A stretch of 10,937 nt of DNA. Origin: JAWLEV01 sp046538105 (GTDB taxonomy: Bacteria > Chloroflexota > Anaerolineae > UBA1429). Positions 1 through 7,442 of the stretch are shown here, in pieces. The stretch covers positions 1 to 10,937 of the forward strand of contig JBKHJO010000066.1 of the NCBI GenBank assembly GCA_046538105.1, in the 5' to 3' direction. Position 1 is the first letter of the stretch. Every line of letters begins with the position of its first letter. Under the pieces are notes generated by a model. The model saw only the letters and a program-made list of their open reading frames with translations, did not search any database and had not been told where the DNA came from. The position numbers were made by a program, and so were the translations under genes.

Positions 1-2812
1 CCATCAGGTCTTCCGGGGTACCTTCGGCGATGACCCTGCCGCCTGCGTCTCCGCCCTCGGGCCCCAGGTCTATGCACCAGTCGGCCGTCTTGATGACGTC
101 CAGTTGGTGTTCGATGACTACCACAGTGTTTCCCGTATCCACCAGGCGTTCCAGGACGTTGAGCAAGCGCTTTACGTCAGCTGCATGCAATCCCACCGTC
201 GGTTCGTCCAGGATATAGAGGGTGTTACCCGTCGCCCGACGTGAGAGCTCTCGCGCCAATTTTATGCGCTGTGCCTCGCCCCCCGACAGGGTCGTGGACG
301 GTTGTCCCAGGCGTATGTATCCCAGGCCCACGTCGTGGAGAGTCTGGAGCTTGGAACTGATCTTGGGCATGTTTTGGAAAAAGTCCAGCGCCTCGTCGAC
401 GGTCATATCCAACACGTCGGCGATGGTCTTGCCTTTGTAGCGGATCTCAAGGGTCTCACGATTGTAGCGCCGGCCGTGACATACGTCGCAGGGGACATAT
501 ACATCCGGTAGGAACTGCATCTCCACCTGGATGATGCCCGCCCCCTTGCAGGCCTCACACCGTCCTCCTTTGACATTGAAGGAGAAGCGTCCCTTGTCGT
601 AACCTCGTACTTTGGCCTCTGGTGTGGAAGCAAAGAGGGAGCGGATGGGGGTGAAAGCCTTTGTATAGGTGGCTGGGTTGGAGCGGGGTGTGCGTCCGAT
701 GGGCGATTGATCTATATCGATAACCTTGTCGAGGTGCTTTACGCCCACGATCTCGTCATGGTCTCCGGGGCGAGTGGAGGCGTTATGAAGCAGTTGGGCG
801 AGCCGTTTATAGATAGTGTCTATCAAAAGTGTGCTCTTGCCCGATCCCGAAACGCCCGTGATGACGACAAAGCGTCCCAGTGGTATGGTCACGTCGATAT
901 CCTTCAGGTTGTTTTCGCGGGCACCACGCAATTTCAGGAACTTGCCATTACCCTCCCGGCGCCCGGGAGGAACGGGAATAGTGAATGCCCCGCTGAGATA
1001 CTGGCCCGTCAAGGAGGTGGGACAATTGGTAACCTCTTCTGGTGTGCCCTGGCATACCACCTGGCCGCCATGTTTGCCGGCTCCGGGACCAAGATCGAGA
1101 AGGTGATCCGCTGCGCGAATGGTCGCCTCATCGTGTTCTACCACCAGCACTGTGTTGCCCAGGTCACGCAGTTCCGTCAGGGTGTCGATGAGGCGCTGAT
1201 TGTCCCGCTGATGCAGGCCGATGGTGGGCTCGTCCAGTATATAGAGCACCCCCATGAGGCGGGAACCAATCTGGGTGGCCAGATGGATACGCTGTGCTTC
1301 GCCGCCAGAGAGGGTGGCAGCGACGCGGTCCAGCGTGAGGTATTCCAGCCCCACATTGTCCAAAAAGTGCAATCGCGAGAGGATCTCTTTGATGATCTGC
1401 CGGGCGATAAGTCTCTCCCGCTCGTTGAACTGTTGCGGCAGTTGCTCGACAAAGTCAATCGCCTCCTGGATGGACATGCGGACTATTTCATCGACGGACT
1501 TTTTTTCCACAGTGACGGCCAGGCTCGCCGGCCGCAGTCTTTTGCCATTGCAGGCAGGACAAGGCTTTTCGGTCATGTAGCGTTCTATTCTGGATCGCAC
1601 GCGGCTGGAGGATGTGTCCTGATAGCGCCGCTGCAGATTGGGGATAACCCCCTCATAGGTCGTCTCATAGTCCCGTGTGCGCCCCGATTTGTTGGTATAA
1701 TGCACATCGATCATATCGCTTCCGCTGCCATGAAGGATCACGTGCTGGTGTTCCGCTGCGAGTTCGTCCCATGGGGTGTCCAGGGAGAAATCATAATGTC
1801 GGGCCACGGCTTTCAGCAACTGGCCATAATAGCCAGCCTTTTCCATACTACTGGCCCAGGGTTTGATGGCCCCCTCGGACAGGGACAGGTCCCCCTCGGG
1901 TACTATCAGGGTCGGGTCGAGTTCCTGCGTTGTCCCCAGTCCCATGCACTCGGGGCAGGCACCATGGGGACTATTGAAGGAAAAACTCCGAGGCTCGAGT
2001 TCGGGGAGGCTGATGTCGCATTCGGGGCAGGCGTACTTTTCCGAATACATACGTTCCTCACCATCTTGCAGGCTCACGCGTACGACGCCATCGCCCAGAT
2101 CGAGGGCTGTCTCCACCGAATCGGTAAGTCGTTGGCGGTCGGCGTCGGCCCGTTCTGTTTGGTCCTCTCCGTAGCGACGCACAATGAGGCGGTCGACGAT
2201 GACCTCGACGGTATGTCGCTTGTAGCGGTCCAGTGTGGGTTCATCGTCCACGCTATACATCTCTCCATCGACGCGCATGCGCACATAGCCCGCCTTGCGT
2301 AGATCCTCAAAGATGCGCCGGTGCTCGCCCTTACGGTCTTTGATCAGGGGGGCGATGATCATGATACGGCTGCCCTCTTTGAATTCCAGGATACTGTCCA
2401 CAATTTGCTGCACCGTCTGGCGGCTAATGGGCCGGCCACACTGGGGACAGTGGGGCATCCCGATCCGAGCATAAAGCAGTCGCAGATAATCATATATCTC
2501 TGTCACCGTGCCCACCGTCGAGCGAGGGCTGTGGCTGGTGCTCTTTTGATCTATGCTGATGGCGGGAGAGAGCCCATCGATATAATCCACATCGGGCTTG
2601 TCCATGCGGCCCAGGAACTGGCGGGCATAAGCCGAGAGGGATTCTACATAGCGCCGCTGTCCCTCGGCATAGATGGTATCAAAGGCCAGGGAGGATTTCC
2701 CCGAACCAGAAACCCCGGTGATGACGACGAATTTGTCACGTGGAATATCCACGTTTATGTTTTTTAGGTTGTTCTGTCGCGCTCCTTGGATTGAGATGTG
2801 GTCTTGAGCCAT
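1..2812 (-). CDS. uvrA: UvrA, excinuclease ABC subunit A (3' end cut by window edge)
   Basis: UvrA is the damage-scanning ATPase of nucleotide excision repair; as a dimer it loads UvrB onto lesions. The frame is open from the ATG at 2812 to position 1 (937 codons), close to the family's usual length of about 940, so only the last few residues are missing. Two ABC modules are visible. The first has Walker A GVSGSGKS at residues 33-40, signature LSGGEAQRI near 500 and Walker B ILDEPTIGLH near 524. The second has Walker A GVSGSGKS near 652, signature LSGGEAQRI near 842 and Walker B ILDEPTVGLH near 866. Zinc-binding pairs CPEC...CPEC lie near 259-287 and CEAC...CDVC near 750-776. The start is set by AGGAG at 2818-2822, 5 nt before the ATG. 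The gene follows the radical SAM gene by 144 bp but has its own promoter. No internal break was seen. Confidence 0.97.
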   Translation of the reverse strand, partial: MAQDHISIQGARQNNLKNINVDIPRDKFVVITGVSGSGKSSLAFDTIYAEGQRRYVESLSAYARQFLGRMDKPDVDYIDGLSPAISIDQKSTSHSPRSTVGTVTEIYDYLRLLYARIGMPHCPQCGRPISRQTVQQIVDSILEFKEGSRIMIIAPLIKDRKGEHRRIFEDLRKAGYVRMRVDGEMYSVDDEPTLDRYKRHTVEVIVDRLIVRRYGEDQTERADADRQRLTDSVETALDLGDGVVRVSLQDGEERMYSEKYACPECDISLPELEPRSFSFNSPHGACPECMGLGTTQELDPTLIVPEGDLSLSEGAIKPWASSMEKAGYYGQLLKAVARHYDFSLDTPWDELAAEHQHVILHGSGSDMIDVHYTNKSGRTRDYETTYEGVIPNLQRRYQDTSSSRVRSRIERYMTEKPCPACNGKRLRPASLAVTVEKKSVDEIVRMSIQEAIDFVEQLPQQFNERERLIARQIIKEILSRLHFLDNVGLEYLTLDRVAATLSGGEAQRIHLATQIGSRLMGVLYILDEPTIGLHQRDNQRLIDTLTELRDLGNTVLVVEHDEATIRAADHLLDLGPGAGKHGGQVVCQGTPEEVTNCPTSLTGQYLSGAFTIPVPPGRREGNGKFLKLRGARENNLKDIDVTIPLGRFVVITGVSGSGKSTLLIDTIYKRLAQLLHNASTRPGDHDEIVGVKHLDKVIDIDQSPIGRTPRSNPATYTKAFTPIRSLFASTPEAKVRGYDKGRFSFNVKGGRCEACKGAGIIQVEMQFLPDVYVPCDVCHGRRYNRETLEIRYKGKTIADVLDMTVDEALDFFQNMPKISSKLQTLHDVGLGYIRLGQPSTTLSGGEAQRIKLARELSRRATGNTLYILDEPTVGLHAADVKRLLNVLERLVDTGNTVVVIEHQLDVIKTADWCIDLGPEGGDAGGRVIAEGTPEDLM

Positions 2813-2863
2813 ACAGTCTCCTACTAGAATACGAAAAGGAGGACTTGTCAAATCCAGAACTAC

Positions 2864-2892
2864 ATTATAGTCGAGGAGGCGTTATAGGACAA
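2864..2892 (-). promoter_or_regulatory. Promoter of uvrA
   Basis: On the minus strand, TTGTCC (-35, 2887-2892; 4 of 6 consensus bases) is followed after exactly 17 bp by a perfect TATAAT (-10, 2864-2869). Transcription would start near 2857, giving a leader of about 45 nt before the uvrA ATG at 2812. No LexA/DinR-type box (GAAC-N4-GTTC) or E. coli-type SOS box (CTGT-N8-ACAG) was found around it, so SOS control is not supported by the sequence. Confidence 0.65.
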
Positions 2893-2916
2893 AGATTATT
2901 GCCAGATTCGCTGTGC

Positions 2917-2950
2917 AAAAAACCTGTTCGAGAGGGCGCATAGTATGCCC
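2917..2950 (-). terminator. Weak hairpin plus T-run after the radical SAM gene
   Basis: Read on the minus strand, GGGCATACTATGCGCCC (2950-2934) lies 6 nt after the radical SAM stop codon. It folds into GCAT/ATGC around ACT, with two more G-C pairs past a bulge. Six T's follow at 2922-2917, but about 11 nt separate them from the stem, which is longer than in a typical intrinsic terminator. It could reduce read-through into the separately promoted uvrA. Low confidence. Confidence 0.3.
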
Positions 2951-2956
2951 ATGAAA

Positions 2957-3892
2957 TCAGTAGACGCTGTCCATGCTCTGACGCCATCCGTTCTTTAGCC
3001 CTACAGTGTCAAAGGCTTCCAGGGCTGCAGCATACTCGTCGGGGCGGAGCCGTCTTCCTAACTTGGGATGATCCACGGCTTTATGTGCAGGAAAGTACTG
3101 GGCCATGAGACTGATATATGTTTTTGGAGAAAGGTTTTCTGCGATCCAGGACAGGATTTCCTCCGTCTGGGAGAGGCCGCAGGGCAGTACCAGGTGGCGA
3201 ATGATAAGACCCCTTTGGACAATGCCTTTCTCGTCCAGGATCAACTCCTCACCTACCTGTCTCTGCATCTCCACGAGGGCACAGCGATTATAATTGACAT
3301 AATTATCAAAGTCGGAGAGATTGTGGGCCACGTCCTCGTCGGCATATTTGGCGTCGGGCAAATAGATATCAACGACACCGTCGAGGAGTTTTAGGGTATT
3401 CGTCCGTTCATAGCCGCTGGTATTGTATACGAGGGGAATGTGCAATCCTTGTTCGACGGCCTCTTCAAGGGCCGCCAGGATCTGTGGCAAAAAGTGGGTG
3501 GGGGTGACCAGATTGATGTTGTGACATCCCCGTCGCTGGAGCGACAGCATAGATTCGGCCGATTCCTCCGTGGCTCTCTCGGATCCCGAGCCCAGTTGAC
3601 TGATGGGATAATTTTGGCAGAAGATACAGTGTCCGGTGCAGTTGGAGAAAAAGACGGTGCCCGACCCTTTTGTGCCGCTCAGGCAGGGTTCCTCTCCGTG
3701 GTGTGCGTTGATGCTGGCCGTCTTGGCCCGCGCACCGCTGCGGCAATAGCCGCGTTCCCCCCTTGGTCGATTGACACCGCATTCTCGCGGACAGAGATCG
3801 CACGAGAGAAGACGTTCTTGAGCCGCCTCCACGCGCTCATGTAACAGTCCCTGCTCATACAATTTATGGTAGCCAGGGATTTCCTCTTTCAC
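2957..3892 (-). CDS. Radical SAM protein of the PflX / COG1313 type (pyruvate formate-lyase activase homologue)
   Basis: This is a 311-aa radical SAM enzyme. The cluster motif C85-x3-C89-x2-C92 (NCTGHCIFCQN) would bind the [4Fe-4S] cluster that cleaves S-adenosylmethionine. A second cysteine set ahead of it (C31, C34, C38, C50, in CDLCPRECGVNR...GYC) is typical of the COG1313/PflX branch and may hold another metal or cluster. The reading frame extends upstream to 3949, but the GTG at 3892 is preferred: AAGGGG (3897-3902) sits 4 nt before it, and it begins one base after the uvrB stop (3894-3896), which points to translational coupling. The longer start would overlap uvrB by 56 nt. The family's substrate is unknown to me; an activase or glycyl-radical role is suggested only by homology. 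The position between uvrB and uvrA suggests co-expression with repair genes but does not prove a repair role. Confidence 0.85.
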   Translation of the reverse strand: MKEEIPGYHKLYEQGLLHERVEAAQERLLSCDLCPRECGVNRPRGERGYCRSGARAKTASINAHHGEEPCLSGTKGSGTVFFSNCTGHCIFCQNYPISQLGSGSERATEESAESMLSLQRRGCHNINLVTPTHFLPQILAALEEAVEQGLHIPLVYNTSGYERTNTLKLLDGVVDIYLPDAKYADEDVAHNLSDFDNYVNYNRCALVEMQRQVGEELILDEKGIVQRGLIIRHLVLPCGLSQTEEILSWIAENLSPKTYISLMAQYFPAHKAVDHPKLGRRLRPDEYAAALEAFDTVGLKNGWRQSMDSVY

Positions 3893-3893
3893 A

Positions 3894-5921
3894 TTACCCC
3901 TTTTGTCGTTCAAATTTGCGGTACTTTTCCCACTCGGGGATATCCTCATCTCTACTCACAGAGCGGCGCAGTTCCAGAATCTGATTTCTCAGCAGCGCCG
4001 CCTTTTCGAATTCCAGATTCTGGGCTGCCGCTTTCATCTGTCTTTCCAGGTTCTCTACGATATGATGGGCCTCGTCTTTGGGGATCTCTGTCTCTACCTC
4101 GTACGCGGCTCCCGACTCGGCCACGGTGCGCAGGCTTTCCGTCAGGTCATGAACCTCTTTGATGATGCTGCTGGGTGTGATGCCCCGCCCTTTGTTGTAA
4201 GTCAACTGTATCTCGCGGCGCCGATTCGTCTCGTCGATGGCTCTGCGCATAGAGTCGGTGATCTCGTCGGCGTACATGATCACATGGCCATTGACGTTTC
4301 GGGCCGCGCGACCGATGGTCTGAATAAGGGCGCGGGTGGAGCGCAGAAAGCCCTCCTTGTCGGCATCGAGTATGGCCACCAGGGAAACCTCGGGTAGATC
4401 CAGCCCCTCGCGGAGCAGATTGACGCCCACCACCACGTCGTAGACGCCAGTGCGCAGGCTGCGTAGGATGTCCACCCTTTCGATGGTCCCGATCTCCGAG
4501 TGTAAATAGTGCACATCGAACCCGGCCTCCTGCAGGTATTCCGATAGATCCTCCGCCATACGTTTGGTCAGGGTGGTGACCAAGGCGCGCTCGTTCCTCT
4601 CCACACAATCCCGCAGTTCTCCGATCAGATCATCGATCTGTCCCTCAATGGGCCGTACCATTACCTTGGGATCCACAAGCCCTGTGGGGCGGATAATCTG
4701 CTCCACGATCTGGGTGCTATGTTCACGCTCATAGGGCCCTGGTGTGGCAGAGATAAAGATGCACTGATTCACGTGATCCTCGAACTCCTCAAAGGTCAGG
4801 GGACGGTTGTCCAGGGCCGAGGGCAAGCGGAATCCGTATTCTACCAGCGTCTCCTTGCGCGATCGGTCGCCATTGTACATGCCCCGTATCTGGGGCACGG
4901 TCATGTGGGACTCGTCGAGGAACATCAGGTAATCTGCCGGGAAATAGTCCAGGAGCGTCCATGGTGGTTCCCCCTCTCGACGGCGCGATAGATGCCGCGA
5001 ATAGTTCTCCACGCCGGGACAATAGCCAATCTCCTGCAGCATCTCGATATCATACCTTGTGCGCTGCTCGAGCCGCTGGGCCTCCAGTAGTTTGTTCTGC
5101 TTTTTGAGTATGTCCAGCCGTTGTTCCAACTCTTTCTCGATCTCTTCTATGGCCTGGGCTAGGTTTTCTTCCGGCGTGATAAAGTGCTTGGCGGGGAAGA
5201 TATCGATGGTTTCATGTTCCTGTAACAATTCTCCCGTGAGCGCATCGACCTCAACGATGCGCTCGATCTCGTCCCCCCAGAACTCGACGCGGTAGGTAGT
5301 TTCGCCATAAGCAGGCATGACCTCCAGTGTATCGCCCCGCACACGGAACTTGCCGGGCGACAGTTCTAAATCGTTGCGCTCGTAAAAGATATCCACTAGA
5401 CGCCGTAGCAAAGCATTCCGACGGCGATGCTGCCCACGCCGCAGATTGATGACCACCTGGCCGTAGGATTTTGGATCGCCAAGACCATAGATGCAGGAAA
5501 CTGAGGCCACAATGATGACGTCGCGCCGACTAAACAGGGCCGATGTGGCTGCCAGGCGCAGCCGATCGATCTCCTCGTTGATATCGGCGTCCTTTTCGAT
5601 GTACAGGTCGGTGCGGGGGATATAGGCCTCTGGCTGGTAGTAGTCATAGTAACTCACAAAATAGGCCACAGCGTTGTTGGGAAAGAACTCTTTGAATTCG
5701 GAATATAACTGGGCCGCCAACGTCTTGTTGTGTGCTATGACGATAGTGGGGCGCTGTACAGCCTCAATGATGTTGGCCATGACGTATGTTTTGCCAGATC
5801 CCGTCACTCCCATGAGAGTCTGGTAACGATCCTGACGTTCCAGTCCATTGGCAAGTTGTTCTATGGCTTTGGGTTGATCTCCGGTAGGTACAAAATCGGA
5901 GACGAGTTCGAATTCGGGCAC
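3894..5921 (-). CDS. uvrB: UvrB, excinuclease ABC subunit B
   Basis: UvrB is the damage-verification helicase-like subunit that receives DNA from UvrA and recruits UvrC for incision. The protein has 675 aa, normal for the family. Visible in order: Walker A GVTGSGKT (38-45), the lesion-probing beta-hairpin region around YYDYYQPEAYIP (91-102), the DEAD-like Walker B DESH (336-339), helicase motif VI QTIGRAARN (534-542) and a C-terminal UVR domain (about 619-653) that contacts UvrC. The open frame reaches 6086, but the GTG at 5921 is chosen: conserved UvrB sequence (PEFELVSDFVPTGDQP) begins right after it and AGGAG (5932-5936) lies 10 nt upstream. The upstream 55 codons overlap the preceding gene and look non-coding. 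There is a 118-bp gap to the DprA-like gene with no clear promoter, so co-transcription from 7164-7191 is likely. Confidence 0.97.
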   Translation of the reverse strand: MPEFELVSDFVPTGDQPKAIEQLANGLERQDRYQTLMGVTGSGKTYVMANIIEAVQRPTIVIAHNKTLAAQLYSEFKEFFPNNAVAYFVSYYDYYQPEAYIPRTDLYIEKDADINEEIDRLRLAATSALFSRRDVIIVASVSCIYGLGDPKSYGQVVINLRRGQHRRRNALLRRLVDIFYERNDLELSPGKFRVRGDTLEVMPAYGETTYRVEFWGDEIERIVEVDALTGELLQEHETIDIFPAKHFITPEENLAQAIEEIEKELEQRLDILKKQNKLLEAQRLEQRTRYDIEMLQEIGYCPGVENYSRHLSRRREGEPPWTLLDYFPADYLMFLDESHMTVPQIRGMYNGDRSRKETLVEYGFRLPSALDNRPLTFEEFEDHVNQCIFISATPGPYEREHSTQIVEQIIRPTGLVDPKVMVRPIEGQIDDLIGELRDCVERNERALVTTLTKRMAEDLSEYLQEAGFDVHYLHSEIGTIERVDILRSLRTGVYDVVVGVNLLREGLDLPEVSLVAILDADKEGFLRSTRALIQTIGRAARNVNGHVIMYADEITDSMRRAIDETNRRREIQLTYNKGRGITPSSIIKEVHDLTESLRTVAESGAAYEVETEIPKDEAHHIVENLERQMKAAAQNLEFEKAALLRNQILELRRSVSRDEDIPEWEKYRKFERQKG

Positions 5922-6016
5922 GGTATATCTTCTCCTGTTAGGGCACTGGTGGCCTGGGCGGTTGCCAGATACCTGAATGATCGTCGGGTGAAAGGGGAAA
6001 GATGATCGGGAAAGTA

Positions 6017-6041
6017 GAGCGGCTTTTTTCCTATGCCGCTC
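6017..6041 (-). terminator. Hairpin at the 3' end of the DprA-like gene
   Basis: A perfect 7-bp stem (GAGCGGC at 6017-6023, GCCGCTC at 6035-6041) surrounds an 11-nt A-rich (minus strand) loop and overlaps the stop codon of the DprA-like gene. No T-run follows on the minus strand, so it is not a classical intrinsic terminator. It may instead mark an mRNA-processing or stability site between the DprA-like gene and uvrB. Confidence 0.3.
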
Positions 6042-7125
6042 AGAGATCGTCGTCGGGCACTTGTGGCTCGGGCCAATCGGTGTCACGGAGGCGTCTGGCC
6101 AACACGTCGGGGACGTTACCAGATTGGCTCAACACCTCTATGGCCGAGTCGGCGTCTATGAACTCGATAGGATCCATGTCGGTGAGTTCCTCATCCTCCA
6201 GTTTCTCCTCCAGGTCGCTTGGGGCGACACCAAAAAGGTCGCGTAACAAGTCTTCCGCATCGACCAGTTCTTGGAAGGGAGTAGCCCCGGCTTGCTCCCA
6301 GTCACTCACCTTGTTTCCACCGTCATCCCAGATAAAGATCCTACCACTGCGTTCCTGAAAGCGTTCCAGCCAGGCCCATTCTCCAGGACCATGATCGGGC
6401 GCTATGATAAATATGGCCTCGCTGAGAGCAGCGACGAGCACCTCTCGCGCCCGTGCGAGCGTCTCAGTATAGGTGGCATCCGGAAGATAAGGACTCAATA
6501 CGACCAGGCGAGAGTCAGCAATTTCCTCGCCCATCTCTACCAGACATCCATCAAAGCGGCGGATGCCAATGGGCAACAAGATGGCTGCCCGCCCGCCTTG
6601 AGCCCGAACCGTGTCCACCGCGCGCCTTTCTATGCCGCTGCTGTAACCGCTGATGACGGGATAGCCTCCCCGCGTCAGCAGTTCAGCCAGCGCAACGGTC
6701 ATCTCTTGCGCCTGGGAAGAGGGGTTCTCATCTCCAAAGACGGCCAGGGTGGGTTCGGTAAGAATGGACAGGTCTCCACGATAGAACAGAAAACAGGGCA
6801 ACCAGTCCTTGGACAAATGCTGGAGCAGCGATTCGGGATAGGCCACGTTCACGTAGGTTACCAGATCTATCCGCTTCTGTTCCAGTTCTTGCAGAAGGGC
6901 CTCTTTGGCGGGGACATCCCCTCTGGCGTCCAACAAACAGGCCGCCTGTTGGACGTCGATGGAGCATTGGGCTGCCACCTCGGTGGCTTTTTGTGCAAAG
7001 AGCGCTGAAAGGGCATGCTCCTTCTCCACGCACCAGAGATGAATTGCTCTTTTTGCTGCGCGGCGGTCCAAACCCGTTGCATTCAGTGCGGCCAGCCAAT
7101 ATGCCGCTTCTCGATACTGGGACAC
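6040..7125 (-). CDS. Divergent DprA/Smf-like DNA-processing protein with acidic C-terminus
   Basis: DprA binds single-stranded DNA and loads RecA in transformation and recombination. This 361-aa protein resembles it in layout. The N-terminal helical segment contains a YWLAAL stretch (9-14). YPESLLQHL (97-104) then leads into FYRGDLSIL (114-122), the usual entry to the DprA Rossmann fold. The AVFGDENPS (128-136) and ISGYSSGIE (158-166) segments correspond to canonical GSR and SGxARGID loops but are altered: the Arg of GSR is absent, and Ser-Ser replaces the usual Ala-Arg. The C-terminus (about 303-361) is strongly acidic (EEKLEDEELTDMD, PDDDL) where many DprAs carry a winged-helix domain. The start is a GTG at 7125 with GGAG (7131-7134) 5 nt upstream. 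A near-perfect promoter precedes it and it heads the block containing uvrB. It could be a specialised DprA paralogue or another nucleotide-binding Rossmann protein; assignment is at fold or family level only. Confidence 0.7.
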   Translation of the reverse strand: MSQYREAAYWLAALNATGLDRRAAKRAIHLWCVEKEHALSALFAQKATEVAAQCSIDVQQAACLLDARGDVPAKEALLQELEQKRIDLVTYVNVAYPESLLQHLSKDWLPCFLFYRGDLSILTEPTLAVFGDENPSSQAQEMTVALAELLTRGGYPVISGYSSGIERRAVDTVRAQGGRAAILLPIGIRRFDGCLVEMGEEIADSRLVVLSPYLPDATYTETLARAREVLVAALSEAIFIIAPDHGPGEWAWLERFQERSGRIFIWDDGGNKVSDWEQAGATPFQELVDAEDLLRDLFGVAPSDLEEKLEDEELTDMDPIEFIDADSAIEVLSQSGNVPDVLARRLRDTDWPEPQVPDDDL

Positions 7126-7145
7126 TCTTTCTCCACCCCGTTCGC

Positions 7146-7173
7146 TTGAAATCCATCATCATTATTATAGGAT
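7146..7173 (+). promoter_or_regulatory. Possible weak plus-strand promoter ahead of the structured intergenic region
   Basis: TTGAAA (7146-7151, 5 of 6) lies 16 bp before TAGGAT (7168-7173, 4 of 6). It overlaps the minus-strand promoter of the DprA-like gene on the opposite strand. If used, it would start a transcript near 7180 running through the three-way-junction fold to the terminator at 7383-7416, about 235 nt. Weak matches; inference only. Confidence 0.25.
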
Positions 7174-7191
7174 TCCCGTGTGATATGTCAA
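7164..7191 (-). promoter_or_regulatory. Strong promoter of the DprA-like gene / uvrB / radical SAM unit
   Basis: On the minus strand there is a perfect TTGACA (7186-7191) and a perfect TATAAT (7164-7169) with a 16-bp spacer. The predicted start near 7157 leaves a leader of about 32 nt before the GTG at 7125. Both hexamers match sigma-70 consensus exactly, so expression is probably strong and housekeeping. Confidence 0.8.
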
Positions 7192-7239
7192 TTTCCGGGT
7201 GAATGTTGGCGTCAAATCCTGGGGTAAAGGAGGTCTGCT

Positions 7240-7431
7240 TTGTCTCTTCTCTTGTCCCGCCCAAACGCGGGAAGAAGACTGTTGGCGACACAAGTCTCAA
7301 GAGAAAGGGGGGAAAGGGCTTGTAATCTGCCCGTGCAGTACTATTATAAAGTTTGGATCAGGTGTGGGGATATGGTCAAGGTCACGATCGTACGGGAGCG
7401 ATTTGTGGGATTTTTTCGTGTGTGGGATTGA
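7240..7431 (+). CDS. Possible small protein, 63 codons, TTG start (unrecognised)
   Basis: A perfect Shine-Dalgarno sequence, AAAGGAGGT (7226-7234), stands 5 nt before a TTG at 7240 that opens a 63-codon frame ending in TGA at 7431. The predicted peptide is basic and Arg-rich, has an aromatic patch (VQYYYKVW) and ends GFFRVWD. I recognise no domain. Against it: the start is TTG, the frame covers both an RNA-like fold (7247-7305) and a terminator-like hairpin (7383-7416), and a second frame across the same stretch is also open. The strong SD is the only positive evidence. It could be a short leader or upstream ORF, or the region may be a non-coding RNA. Confidence 0.25.
   Translation: MSLLLSRPNAGRRLLATQVSRERGERACNLPVQYYYKVWIRCGDMVKVTIVRERFVGFFRVWD
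7247..7305 (+). ncRNA. Candidate structured RNA: three-way junction
   Basis: Every base of this stretch fits one nested fold. An outer 8-bp stem is formed by TTCTCTTG (7247-7254) and CAAGAGAA (7298-7305). Directly inside is hairpin 1, TCCCGC/GCGGGA (7255-7260/7267-7272), with a six-base CCAAAC loop. A three-base AGA linker follows. Hairpin 2, AGACT/AGTCT (7276-7280/7293-7297), can extend by two pairs past a bulged A and abuts the outer stem. All stems are Watson-Crick. A GGGC/GCCC hairpin (7316-7332) and a terminator-like hairpin (7383-7416) follow. The transcribed strand is inferred as plus because the terminator reads that way. It matches no RNA family I know. Confidence 0.4.
7320..7347 (+). 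promoter_or_regulatory. Possible secondary plus-strand promoter
   Basis: TTGTAA (7320-7325, 4 of 6) and TATTAT (7342-7347, 5 of 6) have a 16-bp spacer. A transcript from here would start near 7354 and meet the terminator-like hairpin at 7383-7416 after about 60 nt, unless it reads on into the repressor operon. Weak evidence. Confidence 0.2.
7383..7416 (+). terminator. Rho-independent-like terminator upstream of the metal operon
   Basis: CACGATCG (7383-7390) pairs with CGATTTGTG (7399-7407), allowing one G-U pair and one bulge, around an 8-nt loop. Three bases later comes a run of six T's (7411-7416). It sits about 28 bp before the -35 box of the repressor operon, so it would end transcripts coming from the intergenic region and insulate the operon. 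A plus-strand transcript upstream is implied but not shown. Confidence 0.5.
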
Positions 7432-7442
7432 GTAGCGCTATG

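Noticed and set aside
707..2302. 531-codon plus-strand open frame, with smaller ones at 30-634 and 2321-2767
   Set aside because: It lies antisense to uvrA, whose minus-strand frame shows both ABC modules and zinc motifs. The plus-strand translation has no recognisable domain.
2823..2851. Second uvrA promoter: TTGACA with TCTAGT 17 bp downstream on the minus strand
   Set aside because: The start point would fall inside or past the ribosome-binding site, leaving almost no leader. The TATAAT at 2864-2869 is better placed.
3893..3949. 19-codon N-terminal extension of the radical SAM protein
   Set aside because: It would overlap uvrB by 56 nt, and AAGGGG ahead of the GTG at 3892 explains initiation better.
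5922..6086. N-terminal 55-codon extension of uvrB
   Set aside because: It overlaps the DprA-like gene, is not UvrB-like in composition, and a well-placed ribosome site supports the GTG at 5921.
6271..7008. 245-codon plus-strand open frame
   Set aside because: Antisense shadow of the DprA-like gene, without a ribosome site or domain.
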